NCBI RefSeq assembly: GCF_003020115.1
Contig: NZ_PYFX01000002.1
Span: 1-64,000 of the forward strand
From: Bradyrhizobium sp. MOS002
GTDB lineage: Bacteria; Pseudomonadota; Alphaproteobacteria; Rhizobiales; Xanthobacteraceae
Direction of reading: 5' to 3'
DNA length: 64,000 nt
The position numbers and the translations under genes are program-made. Positions within the stretch are counted from its first letter, which is position 1. Each line of letters starts with the position of its first letter. Below the pieces are notes generated by a model. It had not been told where the DNA came from and made no database searches. It saw only the letters and a program-made list of their open reading frames with translations. Shown here one piece after another: positions 8,809-17,342 of the stretch.

Positions 8809-11800
8809 CTACTCCGCCGCAGGGTGCACGATGCTCTTCGGCGCTGGTGCGGCTCCCGCCGGCGCCGCTCCGTGATGACCGGCGTCCTCCGCATCTTCGC
8901 TGTGCACGACCAGCCGCTTGCCGAAGCGCCAGATCAGGGCACCGAGATCGTCCATCACCATGAACATCGCGGGCACGAATACCAGCGAGAGGATGGTCGA
9001 GAAGATCAGGCCGCCGATCACCGCAAGCGCCATCGGCGAGCGGAACTCGCCGCCCGCGCCGACCGCGAGCGCGCTCGGCATCATGCCGGCGGCCATCGCG
9101 ATCGTGGTCATCACGATCGGGCGTGCGCGTTTCATGCCCGCGTCGATCATGGCTTCTTCGCGCGGTGTGCCGGCGTGAATGGACTCGATGGCGAATTCCA
9201 CCAGCATGATCGCATTCTTGGTGACGATGCCCATCAGCATCAGGATGCCGATCCACACCGGTGTCGTGAGCTGCTTGCCGGTGATCAGCAGGGCCGCGAT
9301 CGCGCCGCCGATCGAGAGCGGCAACGAGAACAGAATGGTGATCGGCTGCAGGAACGTGCCGAACAGCAGCACCAGCACGGCGTAGACCATCATCAGGCCC
9401 GCCGTGATCGCGGTGGCAAAGCCTTCGGACAGTTCGTTCAGGCTTTCGGCATCGCCCGAGGGGGAGACCTTCACGCCCTTCGGCCGGCTCTTCATGACCG
9501 GCAGGTCGTAGATCTTCTTGGTGGCGTCGCCGAGCGCCGCGGAGCCGACGAGATCGGCCGCGACGGTCGCCTGTCGCTCGCGATCGTAACGGTTGATGCT
9601 GGTCGGGCCCTGGTCGAGCTTGACGTCGGCGATGACGGAGAGCGGCACGCCGCCCTTCTCGCCGTGCTCGCCGAGCGGCACGCGCAACTGTTCGAGCGTC
9701 TTCAGATTGCCGCGCGCGGCATCCTCGAGCTGCACGCGGATCGGCACCAGACGATCGCCGACGTCGAACTTGGCGAGCGCGGGGCCGACGTCGCCGATAG
9801 TGGCGACGCGGATGGTCTGCGACAGGCTTTCGGTCGACACGCCGAGCCGTGCGGCGAGATCGGCGCGCGGTTCGACGCGCAGCTCGGGCCGCTCCAGCGT
9901 GGTTTCCGAGATCACGTTGGAGATGGTCGGAATCCGCTTCATCTGCGTCGCGAGTTCGCTGGCGACGTTGTTGACGATGTTGGCGTCCGCGCCGGTCACG
10001 ACCAGCGAGATGGCGCGCAGGCCGTTCTCGTCGAGGAACCAGAAGCGGATGTCCGGAATGTTCTCCAGCTCCTGGCTGATCGAGAATTCGAGCTCGCGCT
10101 GGGTGATGTCGCGGCTGTCCTTGGGCGTGTAGTTGATGATCAAGGCGGCGCGCCGGACTTCCTGGGTCCCCGGTGGAACGCGGCCTCCGTCGACGAAGAT
10201 GCTCTTCACCTCGGGTCGCTTGCGCAGGCGCGCCACGATGTCCTCGGTGACTTTTTCGGTGTAGGCGAGCTGGGTGCCCGGCGGCAGCTCGAGGGCAACC
10301 AGCGAGCGCGAGCTGTCCTGCGCCGGCAGGAAACCCTGCGGCAGCAGCGTGATGCTCCAGATCGAGGCGGCGAAGACGCCGAAGCCGGCCAGCACCGTGA
10401 TGAAATAGTGCTTCACCGACCAGGCCACGAGCCTGTGATAGGACCGCAGCACGCGGCCGGGCGGCGGCTCTTGGTGATTGCCATGTTTGAGGAAGTAGGC
10501 GGCGAGCACCGGCGTGACGAAGCGCGCCGCGAGCAGCGAGAAGAACACCTGTACCGAGACGGTGATGCCGAACTGCTTGAAGAACTGTCCGGCGATGCCT
10601 GACATGAAGCTCGCGGGTGCGAAGATCGCGATGATCGTCAGCGAGATCGCGATCACCGCGAGGCCGATCTCGTCGGCGGCTTCCAAGGCGGCACGATAGG
10701 GCGATTTGCCCATGTTCATGTGCCTGACGATGTTCTCGATCTCGACGATGGCGTCGTCGACCAGAATACCTGTCGACAGCGTGATGGCGAGGAAGCTGAC
10801 GAGGTTGAGCGAGAAGCCGAGCAGGTCCATCGCCCAGAACGCCGGGAAGATCGACAACGGCAGCGAGATCGCGGCGATGATGGTGGCGCGCAGGTCGCGC
10901 AGGAACAACAGCACGATGACGACGGCGAGGATGGCGCCTTCGAACAAGGTCGAGATCGCCGCGTGGTAATTGCCGTTGGTATATTCGACCGAGGTATCGA
11001 TCACCTTCAGGTCGACGTCGGGATAGGTGGCCTTGAGCGTGTCGATGCGCTTCTGCACGGCCTCGGCGACCTTCACGTCGCTGGCACCCTTGGAGCGCTT
11101 GATGCCGAGCGCGACGATCGGCTCGCCGTTGAAGCGGGCGAAGGTGCGGCGGTCTGCGATGGTGTCGGTCACGGTGCCGAGATCGTCGAGCCGGACCTCG
11201 CCGCCGCCGAACAGCGGAATCATGGTGCCGGCGAGGTCGCTCAGCGTCTTGGCGCCGGCGAGGGTGCGGATCGCCTGGTCGTTCTTGCCGATCTCGGCGC
11301 GGCCGCCGGCGACGTCGACATTGGTGCCGCGCAGGCTCTGGCTGACGTTGACGGCCGTCAGCCCCATCGACTGCAGGCGGTCGGGATCGAGCGAGACCAG
11401 GATCTCGCGCTCGACACCGCCGATGCGCTCGACCTGGGCGACGCCGCGCACGCCCTGCAGCGCGCGCTTGACCACGTCGTCGACGAAATAGGAGAGCTGC
11501 TCCGGCGTCTTGCCGGGCGAGATCGCGGCGTAGGTGACGATCGGCAGGCCGATGACGTCGACGCGCTGGATCAGCGGCTCGGTGACGTTCTGCGGCAGGT
11601 TGGAGCGCACGCGCGTCACGGCGTCCTTGACGTCGTTGAGCGCGCGGTCGGTGTTGGTTTCCAGGGCGAACTGGATGGTCGTCACCGACAGGCCGTCGGT
11701 GATCTGCGAGGTGATGTGCCTGACGCCTTCGACACCGGAGACGGCGTCTTCAACCGTCTTGGTGACCTGGGATTCGAGCTCGGCGGGTGCCGCGCCGAAC

Positions 11801-11958
11801 TGCGATACCGCAACCGAGATCACGGGAATGTCGGCCGAGGGTAGCCGCGTCACCGCGAGCTTGGTGAAGGACACCCAGCCGAGGATCAGGAGGATGATGG
11901 AAAAAACGACCGACGGCAGCGGATTGCGGATCGACCATGCCGAGATATTGAGAGCCAT
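8809..11958 (-). CDS. RND efflux permease, AcrB/HAE1 family
   Basis: The 1049-residue inner-membrane pump has the standard twelve-helix RND layout with two large periplasmic loops. Proton-relay residues are present: the helix 4 pair in GILVDDAIVEIENI and the Lys in GIVTKNAIMLVEF. The usual ISxPLSIFPAFWAM and FxxAxSPVxSTxILS-type regions are also recognisable. It is co-transcribed with the adaptor gene just upstream; the stop of that gene overlaps this start (TGATG). It exports drugs or other hydrophobic compounds using the proton gradient. No outer-membrane channel gene is in the window, so a remote TolC-type protein is presumably used. The substrate is unknown. Confidence 0.95.
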   Translation of the reverse strand: MALNISAWSIRNPLPSVVFSIILLILGWVSFTKLAVTRLPSADIPVISVAVSQFGAAPAELESQVTKTVEDAVSGVEGVRHITSQITDGLSVTTIQFALETNTDRALNDVKDAVTRVRSNLPQNVTEPLIQRVDVIGLPIVTYAAISPGKTPEQLSYFVDDVVKRALQGVRGVAQVERIGGVEREILVSLDPDRLQSMGLTAVNVSQSLRGTNVDVAGGRAEIGKNDQAIRTLAGAKTLSDLAGTMIPLFGGGEVRLDDLGTVTDTIADRRTFARFNGEPIVALGIKRSKGASDVKVAEAVQKRIDTLKATYPDVDLKVIDTSVEYTNGNYHAAISTLFEGAILAVVIVLLFLRDLRATIIAAISLPLSIFPAFWAMDLLGFSLNLVSFLAITLSTGILVDDAIVEIENIVRHMNMGKSPYRAALEAADEIGLAVIAISLTIIAIFAPASFMSGIAGQFFKQFGITVSVQVFFSLLAARFVTPVLAAYFLKHGNHQEPPPGRVLRSYHRLVAWSVKHYFITVLAGFGVFAASIWSITLLPQGFLPAQDSSRSLVALELPPGTQLAYTEKVTEDIVARLRKRPEVKSIFVDGGRVPPGTQEVRRAALIINYTPKDSRDITQRELEFSISQELENIPDIRFWFLDENGLRAISLVVTGADANIVNNVASELATQMKRIPTISNVISETTLERPELRVEPRADLAARLGVSTESLSQTIRVATIGDVGPALAKFDVGDRLVPIRVQLEDAARGNLKTLEQLRVPLGEHGEKGGVPLSVIADVKLDQGPTSINRYDRERQATVAADLVGSAALGDATKKIYDLPVMKSRPKGVKVSPSGDAESLNELSEGFATAITAGLMMVYAVLVLLFGTFLQPITILFSLPLSIGGAIAALLITGKQLTTPVWIGILMLMGIVTKNAIMLVEFAIESIHAGTPREEAMIDAGMKRARPIVMTTIAMAAGMMPSALAVGAGGEFRSPMALAVIGGLIFSTILSLVFVPAMFMVMDDLGALIWRFGKRLVVHSEDAEDAGHHGAAPAGAAPAPKSIVHPAAE

Positions 11959-12887
11959 CAGCGTACCCGCGTGCGATCGAGTTCATCGGCGAACATGGTC
12001 TTGATCTGGTCGCCGTCATGCAGCGAAGAGCCGGCGTCGGCCACGACGATTTCGCCGACGTTGAGGCCTTCCAGAATTTCCGTCGCGCTGTCCGACGACA
12101 GCCCGACCCGTACCTTGCGCGTCTCGACAATGTTGCCCTTGACGACCTGCACGGTGAGATGGTCGATCGCGGTCTTGGGAACCGCGACGCCGCAGCTTCG
12201 CTTGGCGTCGATCGAGGCGCGGGCGAACACGCCGACTTTCAGCGAGGGATTGTTGGTGACGCTGATGCGCACGCGGCCGAGTTGGGTGGCGCGATCGATT
12301 TCGGGCGCGACCAGCCTGACCCGCCCGATCAGATCGGGCGCGTCGTCGCGGCTGATGCGCACGGTCGCGCCGGAGCTGAGCTTGGCCATGTGCACCGCCG
12401 GGACCTGCGCGTCCAGCTCGATCTCGTTGTTGACGGCGATACGGAACATCGGGCCGGCCTGCGGCGAGGCCGGCGCGCCGACGATGGTGCGGACCTCGGT
12501 GACGAGACCCGGCGCAGAGGCCTTCAGTGAAACCGGTCCTTGCGGGCCGGGCCGCTGCGGCTGGCCCGGGATCTGGGGCGGGGCGGTCAGGCGCGCCAGC
12601 TCCTGATTGTCCGTGACGAGGGTGCCCTCGGTGACGAAGAGGTCGGTAACCCTGGATCCCTCCTGGTCGGCGACCACCACGGCTTCGCGGCGCGGCACGA
12701 AGAAGCCGGTCACCCGGACCAGGTCCGAGAAGCAGGCATTGGTCGACTTGGTCACGATGACCAGCGCCTCGCTCGGCGTTTCCTTGGGCTCGGCGCGATG
12801 CCGGTGCTCGAACAGATAATAGCCGACGCCGAGCGCGACGACGAAGACCACCGTTCCGGCCGGCTTGAGATATTGGGAGAGGTTCAT
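11958..12887 (-). CDS. RND efflux periplasmic adaptor (membrane fusion protein)
   Basis: The 309-residue protein has an N-terminal membrane anchor (residues about 10-28) and then the beta-barrel/lipoyl/hairpin layout of HlyD-type adaptors. Recognisable parts are the GFFVPRREAVVVADQEGSRV barrel-lipoyl entry, a short hairpin interrupted by a Pro/Gly/Gln-rich insert (GQPQRPGPQGP), and a C-terminal LNVGEIVVADAGSSLHDGD membrane-proximal domain. It bridges the pump encoded immediately downstream to an outer-membrane channel. I chose the ATG at 12887 rather than an earlier in-frame start at 12971, because the latter would add 28 residues before the membrane anchor. Confidence 0.92.
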   Translation of the reverse strand: MNLSQYLKPAGTVVFVVALGVGYYLFEHRHRAEPKETPSEALVIVTKSTNACFSDLVRVTGFFVPRREAVVVADQEGSRVTDLFVTEGTLVTDNQELARLTAPPQIPGQPQRPGPQGPVSLKASAPGLVTEVRTIVGAPASPQAGPMFRIAVNNEIELDAQVPAVHMAKLSSGATVRISRDDAPDLIGRVRLVAPEIDRATQLGRVRISVTNNPSLKVGVFARASIDAKRSCGVAVPKTAIDHLTVQVVKGNIVETRKVRVGLSSDSATEILEGLNVGEIVVADAGSSLHDGDQIKTMFADELDRTRVR

Positions 12888-12961
12888 CGCCGGATCGTCC
12901 TGGCCTGGCTCACGGCCATCCGCGCGCGGCCCATGGAGAGCGTTTCCCTGAAATAAAGCAA

Positions 12962-12983
12962 CGTCCCGCAAGCCTGCGGGACG
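12962..12983 (-). terminator. Probable rho-independent terminator after the OmpA-type gene
   Basis: A perfect 9-bp stem (CGTCCCGCA / TGCGGGACG) with a 4-base loop is followed, on the minus strand, by TTGCTTTATTTC. It lies between the OmpA-type gene and the efflux operon, so it should separate the two units. The T tract is imperfect. Confidence 0.6.
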
Positions 12984-13045
12984 CGCGCTGGAAGCGAGAC
13001 TTTACACCACATCACGACTTGTCACTTCAAAGGATTACGTCGTGC

Positions 13046-13717
13046 TCACTTCGATGCGGTGGTCTTGTTTTCCATGTTGACGACCTGCACGCGACGATTG
13101 ACCTCCGCCATCGGCTGGGCCGGGTCCTTCAGCTTGCTCTTGCCGTAGCCCACGGTGACGAGGTCGGTCGCGGAGATGCTGTATTTGTCGACCAGGTAGC
13201 GCTTGATCGAATCCGCGCGGCGCTCCGACAGATCCTGGTTGTAGCTCTCGCCGCCGGCGGCGTCGGTGTGGCCGGCGACCACGAAGGTCGAGCCCTTCAG
13301 TTCGGGGCTGGTCAGCGCGCGGCCGAGCGCCTGGACCGAGGCAAGCGATTTGGCGCTGATATTGGCCGAGTTGTAGTCGAACGTGATTTCCAGATCGATG
13401 TTCGGCTTGTCCTTGGCCGCCGACGCGATTTCTTCACGCTCGGTCGACGACAGCGAGCGTGTCGAGCGGCCGCGCACGGACTGGATCAGCTTGGTCTCCG
13501 TCGCACTCGGTGCGGGTTCGGCTTGCGGAGCGATCGAGAGGCCGCGGGTCAGCGGCTTCTTCGGCGGCGGCGCCAGCGCGCGGACGATCTCGTCCTCGGT
13601 GACGTTCTTGCTGTTGCCGTCGTCGCCCGCGAATGCCAGCGGGATCGTCAGCGACAGTGCGGCGCCGACGGTGATGATGGACAGGATTGCGGTAAGTCCC
13701 TTTGCAGCCAATCTCAT
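13046..13717 (-). CDS. OmpA-family peptidoglycan-binding protein
   Basis: The 223-residue protein begins with a signal peptide ending in PLAFAGDD. A short linker contains the ALAPPPKKPLTRGL segment, and the C-terminal OmpA domain (about residues 105-215) has FVVAGHTDAAGG ... LSERRADSIKRYL. The Asp and Arg that bind diaminopimelate are therefore present. It should tether to peptidoglycan in the periplasm or outer membrane. It lies next to the caspase-fold/TPR gene on the same strand, 146 bases away. I chose the ATG at 13717 because it gives a complete signal peptide. Confidence 0.9.
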   Translation of the reverse strand: MRLAAKGLTAILSIITVGAALSLTIPLAFAGDDGNSKNVTEDEIVRALAPPPKKPLTRGLSIAPQAEPAPSATETKLIQSVRGRSTRSLSSTEREEIASAAKDKPNIDLEITFDYNSANISAKSLASVQALGRALTSPELKGSTFVVAGHTDAAGGESYNQDLSERRADSIKRYLVDKYSISATDLVTVGYGKSKLKDPAQPMAEVNRRVQVVNMENKTTASK

Positions 13718-13863
13718 AGCCAGTCCCTCCTGCGCAGCCAGCTGGCGCGGTTCCAAAATCCCCGCAATTAGCCCCCCGAAAAGGCAGCCTGCGGCATCCG
13801 TTCAATTAGTCTTCGCCGGGCCGTCGTGGGTTCGAGGCACATCGGCCTCGATCCAAAAAAATA

Positions 13864-15378
13864 TCAACGCACTCCGTAGCTTGCGAATTCCTGAACAATG
13901 TTCGGATCCATCGCCTTGGCATTGGCGATGTCGAGCGCACCTTCCTGGGCCGAGCCGTTGCGCTGCTTGGCGATCCCGCGTCCGAACAGCGAGGAGGTCA
14001 GGCGCGGATTGATCCTCAGGGCGGCCTCGAAATCGGCGATGGCGTTCTTGACCGCCCCCGATTTCAGATTGACGAGCCCCCGGCTGTCCAGCGCGTCGAC
14101 GAAGTTCGGCCGCAGCCGCAGGGCCTCGTTGCAATCCTTCAGCGCGCCCTGGAGGTCGCCGACCACGGTGCGGGTCCAGCAGCGGTTGTTCAGCGCCTCG
14201 ACGTCCTTCGGGTTGATCCGGAGCGTCTCGTCAAAATCCTTGATGGCCAAGCTGTATGCGCCCTTGCTGGCATAGACCTGGCCGCGCCGGTAAAGCGCGT
14301 TCACGTCGTCCGGATTGGCCGCGATCTTGGCGGTCAGCCCCTTGATGGTGGGGTCCTCGGCCAGGGCGGCCGCACTCGGCCCGCTCTCCATGCTCGGAGC
14401 GGTGACGGGATCGGCCGGCAACACAGGCGGTGGCGGCGGCGGTGCCGGCGGCAAGGCAGCCTCGACCTGCGGCTTCGGTGACGGTGCGGGCGCAGCCACT
14501 GTGTCGGCCGGTTTCGGCAGCACAGGTGGCGGTGGCGCGGGCGGAGCCGGCGGCGGGTTGTTGGCGACCACCGGCGGCGGAGCGGGAGGCGGGGGTGGCG
14601 GCGTCGTTGTCGGGCGCGACCCGCCGGCCCCCGGAATGAACGAGAAATCCTCGGCCAGCGACGAGGAGATCCACGGCACCTGCTCGCCCCGCGAGGCGCG
14701 GGTGACGCCCATCTTGGTGCGGTTCAGCGTCTCCTCGGCCATCAGGTCGGGGACGCGGATTTCCTTGAGGAGTTCCTGAACGAACAGGCTGTGCTCGCCG
14801 CCGACGTCCGAAACCACCGAGGCCAGCGCCGCCGAATACATCACCAGCGTGCCGTTCGGCGCGATGACGGGGGTGAGGCCGGCCGAGAAGCTGCGGAACC
14901 GGCGCTCGAACGGGTTGCGCCGGGAGGCATCGACCAGTGCGATCTTGACACCGGCGCCGCGGGTGTTGAGCTCGCCGAGCACGGTTTCGAGGCTGATGCC
15001 GTCGCGGCGAACGTCGGATTCGGTCCAGATCTGCGCGTCGATCGGCAGCAGGTAACTCTGCCTCGCGGACTGGATGCCGAAGCCGCTGAAGAACACCAGG
15101 GCCACCGACCCCGGCTTGATCTTGCCGTAGAGCTTGTCGAAGGCGCGGCGCATGCCGTCGCCGGTCAGGTTCTCACCGGTCTCGACGGAAAAGCCGTCGC
15201 GCTTGAGCTCGTCGGCGACGTCGCGCGCGTCGTTGAGCGGTTCCTTCAGGGGAGCGTCGGCATCCGGATATTTGGCATTGCCGATGACCAGCGCAAAGCG
15301 ATCGCCGGCCGCAAGTGACGGAGCGGTCGGGATGAGCGACACGAGCAAGGACAGAACGAAAAACAAGCGAATTTTCAT
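13864..15378 (-). CDS. Secreted caspase-fold (C14) protein lacking the catalytic dyad, with TPR repeats
   Basis: The 504-residue protein has a signal peptide (residues 1-24), then a caspase/metacaspase p20-like domain (about 26-245) starting FALVIGNAKY. Where active family members have a His in SGHG, this protein has FFSGFG (Phe100). Where they have DACR, it has VDASRRNPF (Ser152). Both changes were checked in the nucleotide sequence. A Pro-rich linker (about 255-330) follows, then four TPR units (about 345-495). It is therefore probably a non-catalytic scaffold or binding protein in the periplasm. The OmpA-type gene lies downstream on the same strand. Loss of protease activity is inferred from the substitutions. 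Confidence 0.88.
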   Translation of the reverse strand: MKIRLFFVLSLLVSLIPTAPSLAAGDRFALVIGNAKYPDADAPLKEPLNDARDVADELKRDGFSVETGENLTGDGMRRAFDKLYGKIKPGSVALVFFSGFGIQSARQSYLLPIDAQIWTESDVRRDGISLETVLGELNTRGAGVKIALVDASRRNPFERRFRSFSAGLTPVIAPNGTLVMYSAALASVVSDVGGEHSLFVQELLKEIRVPDLMAEETLNRTKMGVTRASRGEQVPWISSSLAEDFSFIPGAGGSRPTTTPPPPPPAPPPVVANNPPPAPPAPPPPVLPKPADTVAAPAPSPKPQVEAALPPAPPPPPPVLPADPVTAPSMESGPSAAALAEDPTIKGLTAKIAANPDDVNALYRRGQVYASKGAYSLAIKDFDETLRINPKDVEALNNRCWTRTVVGDLQGALKDCNEALRLRPNFVDALDSRGLVNLKSGAVKNAIADFEAALRINPRLTSSLFGRGIAKQRNGSAQEGALDIANAKAMDPNIVQEFASYGVR

Positions 15379-15751
15379 AATTAGCGCGATCCAGCCAAAA
15401 AGGCGCCGTTTCCAGCTTGCGCCGCGGCGACCTTAACTTACGCAATGTGCATTATCAAACCGGGGAAGGAGGGCGTCAACCGCTTGCAGATTCGGCGCTA
15501 TCGCGACAATTGACCGCGACGCATGGGCATGTTGCGGGGGGAATAAACGGGCGGTCACGATTGCACGCGGTGCATTCTGGTTGTCATTGCGGCTGCATGT
15601 TAGGGCAGCCATGGCGGCTAGAATGTGATTGGTCTCACATTGCGGATGGGCCTCCTTCGCAACCTCCGGTGTTTGACCTTTGCGGCGGACGATGGCTTGG
15701 TGCGATTGATCGCCCTGAAGGTGCATCCACAAAAAGAGCAAGATCAAAACC
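15379..15751. other. Intergenic region between divergent genes
   Basis: This 373-base gap between the caspase-fold gene and the MBL hydrolase gene contains no recognised gene. Its main visible feature is the palindrome at 15622-15641, listed separately. The composition is lower in GC than the flanking genes, as expected for a promoter region. Confidence 0.5.
15622..15641 (+). promoter_or_regulatory. Perfect CRP-type palindrome upstream of the MBL hydrolase gene
   Basis: AATGTGA-TTGGTC-TCACATT is a perfect inverted repeat with 7-bp arms and contains the full CRP consensus TGTGA-N6-TCACA. It is centred about 120 bases upstream of the MBL start. A Crp-type regulator is encoded at 7822. GntR-type operators can look similar, so the binding protein is uncertain. 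Confidence 0.5.
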
Positions 15752-16558
15752 ATGGGAAACGCCTACGAAATCTACGCCCTGCGCTATGCGACGATGTCGC
15801 CGCGCACGCCCAATATGAACTTCCTCGCGCCCGACCCGCATGACAGCGCGGCGCAGGACCTCGACTATTTCGTCTGGCTGATCCGCGGCAACGGCCGCGA
15901 CATCCTGGTCGATACCGGCTTCAATGCCGAGGAAGCGTCCGCGCGGGCCCGCAAGCTGACGCTCAATCCGGTCGACGCACTGGAGCGCTTTGGTGTCGCG
16001 GCAGCGAGCATTCGCGACATCATCGTGACGCATCTGCATTACGACCATGCCGGCAATCTCGACCGCTTCCCGAACGCGCGCTTCCATATCCAGGAGCGCG
16101 AGATGGCCTACGCGACGGGGCGCTGTATGTGCAACGGACTGCTGCGACATCCGTTCTCGGTCGAGCACGTCACCCAGATGGTCCGCCATGTCTATGGCGA
16201 GCGCGTCAATTTCTATTCCGGCGACGGCGAGGTCGCGCCCGGCGTCACCGTGCACCGCGTCGGCGGCCATTCGGACGGCTTGCAGGTGGTGAGGGTCGAG
16301 ACCGCGCGCGGGCCCGTGGTGCTGGCGTCCGATGCCGCGCATTATTACGCCAATCTGCAGCGCCGGAGCCCATTCCCGATCGTCTACAATGTCGGCGACA
16401 TGGCGGTTGGCTGGGAGACGATCGAGCGTCTCGCCGGCCATCCCGACCGGTTCATTCCCGGCCATGATCCGATCGTGACGGAGATCTATCCGCGCGCCGG
16501 CGGCGAGGGCGATGTCTGGGCGCTGCATTTGCCGCCGTCGCGATCGTTTGCGAAGTGA
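15752..16558 (+). CDS. MBL-fold hydrolase, N-acyl-homoserine-lactonase-like
   Basis: The 268-residue cytoplasmic protein has the metallo-beta-lactamase fold. The dinuclear zinc motif THLHYDHAGN is intact near residue 92. Later ligands are the His in VGGHSDG, the Asp in LASDAAHYY and the His in FIPGHDP. The SDAAHYY element and the length match the group often annotated as AHL lactonases, but many members hydrolyse other esters or lactones. It is a single gene upstream of the aromatic catabolism island and may act on a lactone intermediate there. Quorum quenching is only one possibility. Confidence 0.85.
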   Translation: MGNAYEIYALRYATMSPRTPNMNFLAPDPHDSAAQDLDYFVWLIRGNGRDILVDTGFNAEEASARARKLTLNPVDALERFGVAAASIRDIIVTHLHYDHAGNLDRFPNARFHIQEREMAYATGRCMCNGLLRHPFSVEHVTQMVRHVYGERVNFYSGDGEVAPGVTVHRVGGHSDGLQVVRVETARGPVVLASDAAHYYANLQRRSPFPIVYNVGDMAVGWETIERLAGHPDRFIPGHDPIVTEIYPRAGGEGDVWALHLPPSRSFAK

Positions 16559-16668
16559 TCCTCATGGTGAGGAGGCGCGAAGCGCCGTCTCGAACCATGC
16601 AGGCCCGGCTGCTACAACTCGGCCTTCATCCTTCGAGACGCGCGTTCCGCGCTCCTCGGGATGAGGGC
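16559..16668. repeat. Inverted pair of short intergenic repeats
   Basis: Two copies of the same repeat face each other: CTCATGGTGAGGAGG ... CGTCTCGAACCATG and then CATCCTTCGAGACG ... CTCCTCGGGATGAG. The unit also occurs at 149-195 and near 44.97-45.08 kb. It lies between convergent genes and can fold as a long hairpin, so it may also work as a bidirectional terminator. Confidence 0.65.
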
Positions 16669-16689
16669 CTGGCACCACGCGGGGAGCGG

Positions 16690-17232
16690 TCAATACGCCT
16701 GCTTGGCGTCCGCCTCTTCGCTGGTCTGGATCAAATTGAGGCTCTGCTCGATCTTGCCGAGCAGCGTCGATAGCTGTTTGCGCTCCTGCGAGGAGAGGCA
16801 GGCGAGGATCTCGTCTTCCCGCCGCAGCAATTGCGGAAACAGCTCCTCGTAGAGCGTGCGGCCTTTCCTTGTCAGTCGCAGGCGGAATTCGCGGCGATCG
16901 GCTTCGTTCTCGACGCGCTCGATCAAATCCTGGTGCAGCAACGTGGTCACCGCGCGGCTGATGGTGGATTTGTGCGTGCGGGTGCATTGCGCGACGTACT
17001 GCGCGCTGCAGGCATCGTTGCGGAAGCCGAGCGTCGCGATCACGCGCCAGGCCGGGATGTCGAGGCCGTGACGTTCCTGATATTCGACCGAGAGCGCGGC
17101 GCTGACCTCCGCCGCGAGACGGTTGAGGCGGAACGGCACGAACCTGAACAGGTCGAGCCGTGTTTTTGGCCGCGCTGAAGCCTCATCGGCCTCGCGGGTC
17201 TTCAGCGCGATGTCGCTGGATGTCCTCGCCAA
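16690..17232 (-). CDS. MarR-family transcriptional regulator
   Basis: The 180-residue protein has the MarR winged helix with YVAQCTRTHKSTISRAVTTL as recognition region and the wing NEADRREFRLRLTRKGRTLY. It is divergent from the hydroxylase-hmgA operon, with a 20-base palindrome in the shared promoter region, so it probably represses that operon until an aromatic ligand binds. The start appears to be TTG at 17232; no ATG lies in a suitable place, so the N-terminus is uncertain. The ligand is unknown; a hydroxyphenylacetate or homogentisate-type compound is the natural guess. Confidence 0.9.
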   Translation of the reverse strand: MARTSSDIALKTREADEASARPKTRLDLFRFVPFRLNRLAAEVSAALSVEYQERHGLDIPAWRVIATLGFRNDACSAQYVAQCTRTHKSTISRAVTTLLHQDLIERVENEADRREFRLRLTRKGRTLYEELFPQLLRREDEILACLSSQERKQLSTLLGKIEQSLNLIQTSEEADAKQAY

Positions 17233-17280
17233 GGAGAGCGCTCCGAATTCCAGTTGACGGCCGGCCGGCTCCGGTCCAAA

Positions 17281-17300
17281 ATAGTTGCACGTGAGACTAT
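17281..17300 (+). promoter_or_regulatory. Probable MarR operator between marR and the hydroxylase operon
   Basis: ATAGTTGCACGTGAGACTAT is a 20-base palindrome with 8 of 10 base pairs symmetrical (ATAGT--CAC / GTG--ACTAT). It sits between the divergent MarR gene and the hydroxylase gene, 43 bases before the latter's start. Size and symmetry suit a MarR dimer. Confidence 0.6.
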
Positions 17301-17342
17301 CTACCAGATCAGTCCTCTTCTGACCAGAGCCGAGGTTAGCGC

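Noticed and set aside
15752..16558. Definite quorum-quenching AHL lactonase
   Set aside because: The motif is shared by many MBL esterases and lactonases, and the gene lies by an aromatic catabolism island. Only a lactonase-like call is justified.
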